The notes beneath the pieces are model-generated. The model was not told where the DNA came from. It saw nothing but the letters and a program-made list of their open reading frames with translations, and ran no database searches. A stretch of DNA of 5,223 nucleotides from an uncultured Oxalobacteraceae bacterium (GTDB taxonomy: Bacteria > Pseudomonadota > Gammaproteobacteria > Burkholderiales > Burkholderiaceae): the NCBI GenBank assembly GCA_946478765.1, contig CAMLDH010000290.1, positions 1-5,223 of the forward strand, in the 5' to 3' direction. This document shows positions 1-5,223 of this stretch, piece by piece (within the stretch, counting starts at the first letter, position 1; the number at the start of each line of letters is the position of its first letter). A program made the position numbers and the translations under genes.

Positions 1-525
1 GCGATGACGCGCGAACGCGAGCGCGGCACGATGGAAAACCTGCTGGCCACGCCGGCCCGGCCGTTTGAAGTGATGATCGGGAAAATCGTGCCGTATATCC
101 TGATCGGCTATGTACAGGTGACGGTGATCCTGGTTGCGGGGCGCCTGCTGTTCGATGTGCCGATGCTCGGCAGTCTCGCCCTGCTGTCGGCGGCGCTGGT
201 GCTGTTCATGGCGGCCAACCTTGCGGTCGGCTTCACGTTCTCAACCATTGCGAAGAACCAGTTGCAGGCGATGCAGCTTACCTTCTTCTTTTTCCTGCCG
301 TCGCTGCTGCTGTCGGGATTCATGTTCCCGTTTCGCGGCATGCCGGCATGGGCGCAGGCGATCGGCGAAGTACTGCCGCTCACGCACTTGCTGCGCATCG
401 TGCGCGGCATTCTGTTGAAGGGTAACGGCTTGGCCGAGATTGCACCGGACTTGTGGCCGATCGGCGCGTTCATGCTGGGTGCGGGGGTTATTGCGCTGGC
501 GCGCTATCGGCGGACATTGGATTAG
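1..525 (+). CDS. ABC-2 type transporter permease, C-terminal part (5' end outside window)
   Basis: This is the membrane-spanning subunit of an ABC exporter; the frame is open from base 1 and ends at TAG 523-525. About 174 residues are visible. They begin with the charged segment ERERGTMENLLATP (from residue 5), a hallmark of ABC-2 permeases of the YhhJ/YbhS/YbhR (DrrB-like) group that precedes the C-terminal membrane half. Hydrophobic segments follow at about residues 26-50, 57-80 and 92-110 (a Phe-rich stretch ending LSGFMFPF), then PLTHLLRIVRG at about 126-136, also typical of the family, and a last helix at about 151-168. The protein ends RYRRTLD, as expected for a short cytoplasmic tail. 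The family is usually about 370 residues, so about half is missing, together with the ATP-binding partner expected upstream. The substrate cannot be told; relatives export drugs or lipophilic compounds. The GTG/ATG codons inside the visible part are internal, not starts. Confidence 0.9.
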   Translation, partial: AMTRERERGTMENLLATPARPFEVMIGKIVPYILIGYVQVTVILVAGRLLFDVPMLGSLALLSAALVLFMAANLAVGFTFSTIAKNQLQAMQLTFFFFLPSLLLSGFMFPFRGMPAWAQAIGEVLPLTHLLRIVRGILLKGNGLAEIAPDLWPIGAFMLGAGVIALARYRRTLD

Positions 526-569
526 CAGTCAATCATATTGAGCTTGCACGGTATTTCAGGGACGACTAC

Positions 570-2928
<2,359 letters not shown>

Positions 2929-2932
<4 letters not shown>

Positions 2933-4335
2933 GCGATTTTCTCGATCATTGCCGCAACACAGTCGGCTCGACGCAGGTGCTGACCAGTGATACGGATACC
3001 GCACCGTATCTGACCGACTGGCGCCGCCGCTTTACCGGCAAAGCGCTGGCCGTCGTCAAGCCCGGCAGCACCGATGAAGTGGCGGCAATCATTCGCTTGT
3101 GCAATCAGTTCCGGGTACCGGTCGTGCCGCAAGGAGGAAATACCGGTCTGGTACTCGGCAGCGTGCCGGACCAGAGCGGCAGCGCGATCGTGCTGTGTTT
3201 AACCCGTCTGAACCGCATTCGCGCCATTGACACGATGAACAATACAATGACCGTGGAATCGGGCTGCATTTTGGAAAACATCCAGAATGCAGCGGCCGAA
3301 GCGGGACGTTTATTCCCCTTGTCGCTGGCAGCACAAGGCAGTTGCACCATCGGCGGCAACCTGTCCACCAATGCCGGCGGCACTGCGGTACTGCGTTATG
3401 GAAATGCGCGCGAACTATGCCTCGGCCTCGAAGTAGTCACCGCGCAGGGCGAAGTCTGGAGCGGACTGCGCGGACTGCGCAAGGATAATACGGGCTACGA
3501 TCTGCGTGATCTCTTCATCGGCGCAGAAGGCACGCTCGGCATCATTACCGCAGCGGTATTGAAGCTGTTCCCGCAGCCCAAGGCGGAATTAACCGCGCTG
3601 GCCGCGATGCAGACGCCGGACGACGCATTGAATCTGCTGGCAATCGCACAGGCGCAATGCGGCGCGGCGCTGACCGGCTTCGAATTGATGTCGGATTTTT
3701 GTTTGCAGTTGGTTGCCAAACATTTTCCGCACATGCGCCTGCCGTTCCCGCATGGTTATCCGCAATACGTGCTGATGGAAATTTCCGATAGCGAGTCCGA
3801 AGAGCACGCAACCGCCATGCTGGAAAATGTCATCACCAGCGGATTGGAACAGGATGCAATCCAGGATGCGATCGTCGCAGCATCGATCGCCCAGTCGAAA
3901 GCCTTGTGGAATTTGCGCGAGCATATTCCGCTGGCGCAAGCGGAAGAAGGCAAGAATATCAAGCATGATATTTCGGTGCCGATTTCACGCATCGGAGATT
4001 TCATCCGCGCCACCGACATTGTGCTGCAAGATGGCTTTCCTGGATGCAGAATGGTCACCTTCGGCCATCTCGGCGACGGCAATTTGCATTACAACGTGTC
4101 GCCGCCCGAGCAGGCATCGGACGAGGCATTCATTGCCCGACAAGCCGACGTCAACCGCGTCGTGCACGATAGCGTGCATCAATTCGGCGGATCGATTTCA
4201 GCCGAACACGGGCTGGGAGCATTAAAGCGCGATGAAATTCGCCACTACAAGTCCGACGTTGAAATGCATCTGATGCAAACCATCAAACGCGCTTTCGATC
4301 CATTGAACCTGATGAATCCGGGCAAAGTCGTTTAA
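2929..4335 (+). CDS. FAD-binding oxidoreductase, GlcD / D-2-hydroxyglutarate dehydrogenase-like
   Basis: A 468-residue flavoenzyme of the VAO/PCMH superfamily that oxidises a D-2-hydroxyacid to the 2-ketoacid. The FAD-binding domain spans about residues 35-215: VKPGSTDEV (43-51), the pyrophosphate loop PQGGNTGLV (67-75), GGNLSTNAGG (142-151) with RYG (156-158), and GAEGTLGI (198-205). The C-terminal FAD-oxidase domain (about 220-466) contains WNLRE (327-331), K345 in KHDISVP, GHLGDGNLH (379-387) and SAEHGLG (424-430), ending with NPGKVV. H380, H387 and E426 match the divalent-metal ligands of D-2-hydroxyglutarate dehydrogenase, and R330 and K345 match its substrate-binding Arg and Lys. D-lactate or glycolate remain possible. 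No glcE/glcF partner genes adjoin it, so it probably acts as a single-subunit enzyme. Its ATG overlaps the DUF2069 stop by four bases with no clear Shine-Dalgarno, so translation is likely coupled. All catalytic motifs are intact. Confidence 0.95.
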
Positions 4336-4364
4336 ACAGTTTACACACTCACAGAAAAACAAGC

Positions 4365-4805
4365 ATGCTGCGCATCCTGTCGATCGTATTGCTCCTGTCA
4401 TTTTCCGCGCCTGCACTGGCAATATACAAATGCCAATCAGGCGAAAAAATCAGCTATAGCGACGTCCCCTGCCCAAGCGGCAAGTTCATCAGTTTGGACG
4501 ACACGCAGGGCGCCAATGCAGCCGCTGCCGACGCCGCCCGAGCAAGACAGCGAGCGGCGCAAGAAAAAAACGAAGCCGCACGACTTGAAAAAGCCCGGCA
4601 TCAGCGCGAGGCATCGGACGAGAAAGAGCAACGTCAGGCTGCCAGAGTCGCGGTCGTCAAAAAACAGAAATGCGCGACTCTGGCGCAGCGTCAGAAATGG
4701 AGCGAGGAAGACGCTGCCCACGCGGCCGGCAGGTCGGCTGAAAAGACCAAGCGCAAAGCGCGGCGTGCGAAGGAAAAATACGATATGGAATGCAAGGGTG
4801 CGTGA
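4365..4805 (+). CDS. Secreted DUF4124 domain protein with charged coiled-coil-like tail
   Basis: A 146-residue exported protein. The N-terminus is a clear signal peptide: MLRI, a hydrophobic core (ILSIVLLLSFSA) and an ALA cleavage site after residue 19. The mature protein opens with a short DUF4124 module, IYKCQSGEKISYSDVPCP (20-37), a small beta unit common in betaproteobacterial periplasmic proteins with no defined role. From about residue 48 the chain is Ala/Arg/Lys/Glu/Gln-rich and looks like a long helix or coiled coil, reaching residue 141. There are four cysteines: C23 and C36 in the module and C103 and C143 bracketing the last helical stretch, so two disulfides are possible in the periplasm. 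The ATG is preceded by ACAAGC with no clear Shine-Dalgarno. It follows the FAD oxidase by 29 bases with no terminator, so it may be read from the wrbA operon. Function is unknown. Confidence 0.85.
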   Translation: MLRILSIVLLLSFSAPALAIYKCQSGEKISYSDVPCPSGKFISLDDTQGANAAAADAARARQRAAQEKNEAARLEKARHQREASDEKEQRQAARVAVVKKQKCATLAQRQKWSEEDAAHAAGRSAEKTKRKARRAKEKYDMECKGA

Positions 4806-4856
4806 ATCCGGAATCTGGAAATTGCGTATCGTTGGAAATTCGGCGTCAGGACACCT

Positions 4857-5223
4857 TCACCACATCCGTAGCCACTCCCTGGTCCAAGTTGCCACCTGAT
4901 CGCGCCACTCGCGCCGTGAGAAGGTGTGGTTCGCTTGCGGCAAATCGAAGCGCGTCACGCGCGATGATCGCAGTAAAGTTCGCCACTTGCGCGAAGCGTT
5001 GGCGAGGTCCGAGAATTCTCTCGCCGTGAAATCGTCGCCGCTTAAAATCAATAGCACCCTCCCCTTGAAGCGGCGAAGTCCGTCGCACATCCGCTCGTGC
5101 ATAGGCACGAGATTGCGGACTGCGCCGCCTGCTTCAATGGCGGCCGCCTGCTTTTTGTTTCCATTTCCAAGAAAGGCATCACCCATCAGGGTCAGGAAAG
5201 ATCGGCCCGCCGCGGCATAATTG
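4857..5223 (-). CDS. Alpha/beta hydrolase, exosortase A system-associated hydrolase 1-like, C-terminal part (5' end outside window)
   Basis: The minus-strand frame is open from the right edge to TGA at 4857-4859, giving about 121 residues. The sequence HERMCDGLRRFKGRVLLILSGDD, then FTAREFSDL and, near the end, LPQANHTFSRREWRDQV with a final WLRMW, matches my knowledge of the C-terminal end of exosortase A system-associated hydrolase 1. That alpha/beta hydrolase is encoded in exopolysaccharide/PEP-CTERM clusters with epsH-type exosortase. The acidic triad residue is probably one of the two Asp after LSG (codons 5031-5036) and the catalytic His is in ANHTFS (codon 4926-4928). The nucleophile motif GxSxG lies outside the window. 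An in-frame ATG at 5184-5186 is internal, since the frame stays open beyond it and upstream residues are needed for the fold. The reaction and substrate are unknown. It converges with the DUF4124 gene, 51 bases away. A generic alpha/beta hydrolase is the alternative. Confidence 0.75.
   Translation of the reverse strand, partial: NYAAAGRSFLTLMGDAFLGNGNKKQAAAIEAGGAVRNLVPMHERMCDGLRRFKGRVLLILSGDDFTAREFSDLANASRKWRTLLRSSRVTRFDLPQANHTFSRREWRDQVATWTREWLRMW

Noticed and set aside
524..544. Small hairpin (TCAAT-CAT-ATTGA) between the convergent permease and yihY genes, as a terminator
   Set aside because: The perfect stem is only five base pairs and AT-rich, extension needs a bulge, and no T-run follows on either strand.
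4806..4856. Direct repeat TGGAAATT (two copies) between the DUF4124 gene and the hydrolase
   Set aside because: An 8-base repeat in a 51-base gap is too short to support an attachment site or operator, and there is no GC-rich stem with a T-run to call a terminator.
4924..5220. 98-residue plus-strand open frame at the right end
   Set aside because: It is antisense to the hydrolase, whose motifs are convincing; the plus-strand translation is Arg/Ser-rich with no family resemblance.

Overview
This looks like an ordinary stretch of chromosome from a betaproteobacterium. The gene families and their arrangement suggest the Burkholderiales, probably Oxalobacteraceae or relatives (Herminiimonas/Janthinobacterium-like). 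That placement is inferred from protein character, moderate-to-high GC and the gene set; no marker gene is present. Coding density is high. I see no RNA genes, insertion sequences, CRISPR arrays, phage genes or large repeats.

Layout, left to right. (1) 1-525, plus strand: the C-terminal part of an ABC-2 type transporter permease, cut by the window edge. (2) 570-1853, minus strand: a full-length YihY/BrkB-family inner-membrane protein with a long C-terminal domain, convergent with the permease. (3) 1854-1913: a 60-base divergent intergenic region carrying a perfect TATAAT seven bases before the preferred wrbA start. (4) 1914-4335, plus strand: a tightly packed set of three genes, WrbA-like flavodoxin quinone reductase, a small DUF2069 membrane protein and a GlcD/D-2-hydroxyglutarate-dehydrogenase-like FAD enzyme. 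Both junctions are 4-base ATGA stop/start overlaps. (5) 4365-4805, plus strand: a secreted DUF4124 protein 29 bases further on, possibly part of the same transcript. (6) 4857-5223, minus strand: the C-terminal end of an alpha/beta hydrolase that resembles hydrolase 1 of the exosortase A system. This suggests that an exopolysaccharide/PEP-CTERM sorting locus begins just beyond the right edge.

How the genes may work together: the wrbA, DUF2069 and FAD-oxidase genes are almost certainly co-transcribed and translationally coupled. Two of the three products are flavoenzymes, one a quinone reductase (FMN) and one a 2-hydroxyacid dehydrogenase (FAD) of a type that often passes electrons to quinones or other carriers. 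A shared redox role is plausible but not shown by the sequence. I found no convincing novel system. The points most worth a second look are the wrbA start (leaderless or not), the coupled operon with its DUF2069 membrane protein, and the exosortase-type hydrolase at the right edge.
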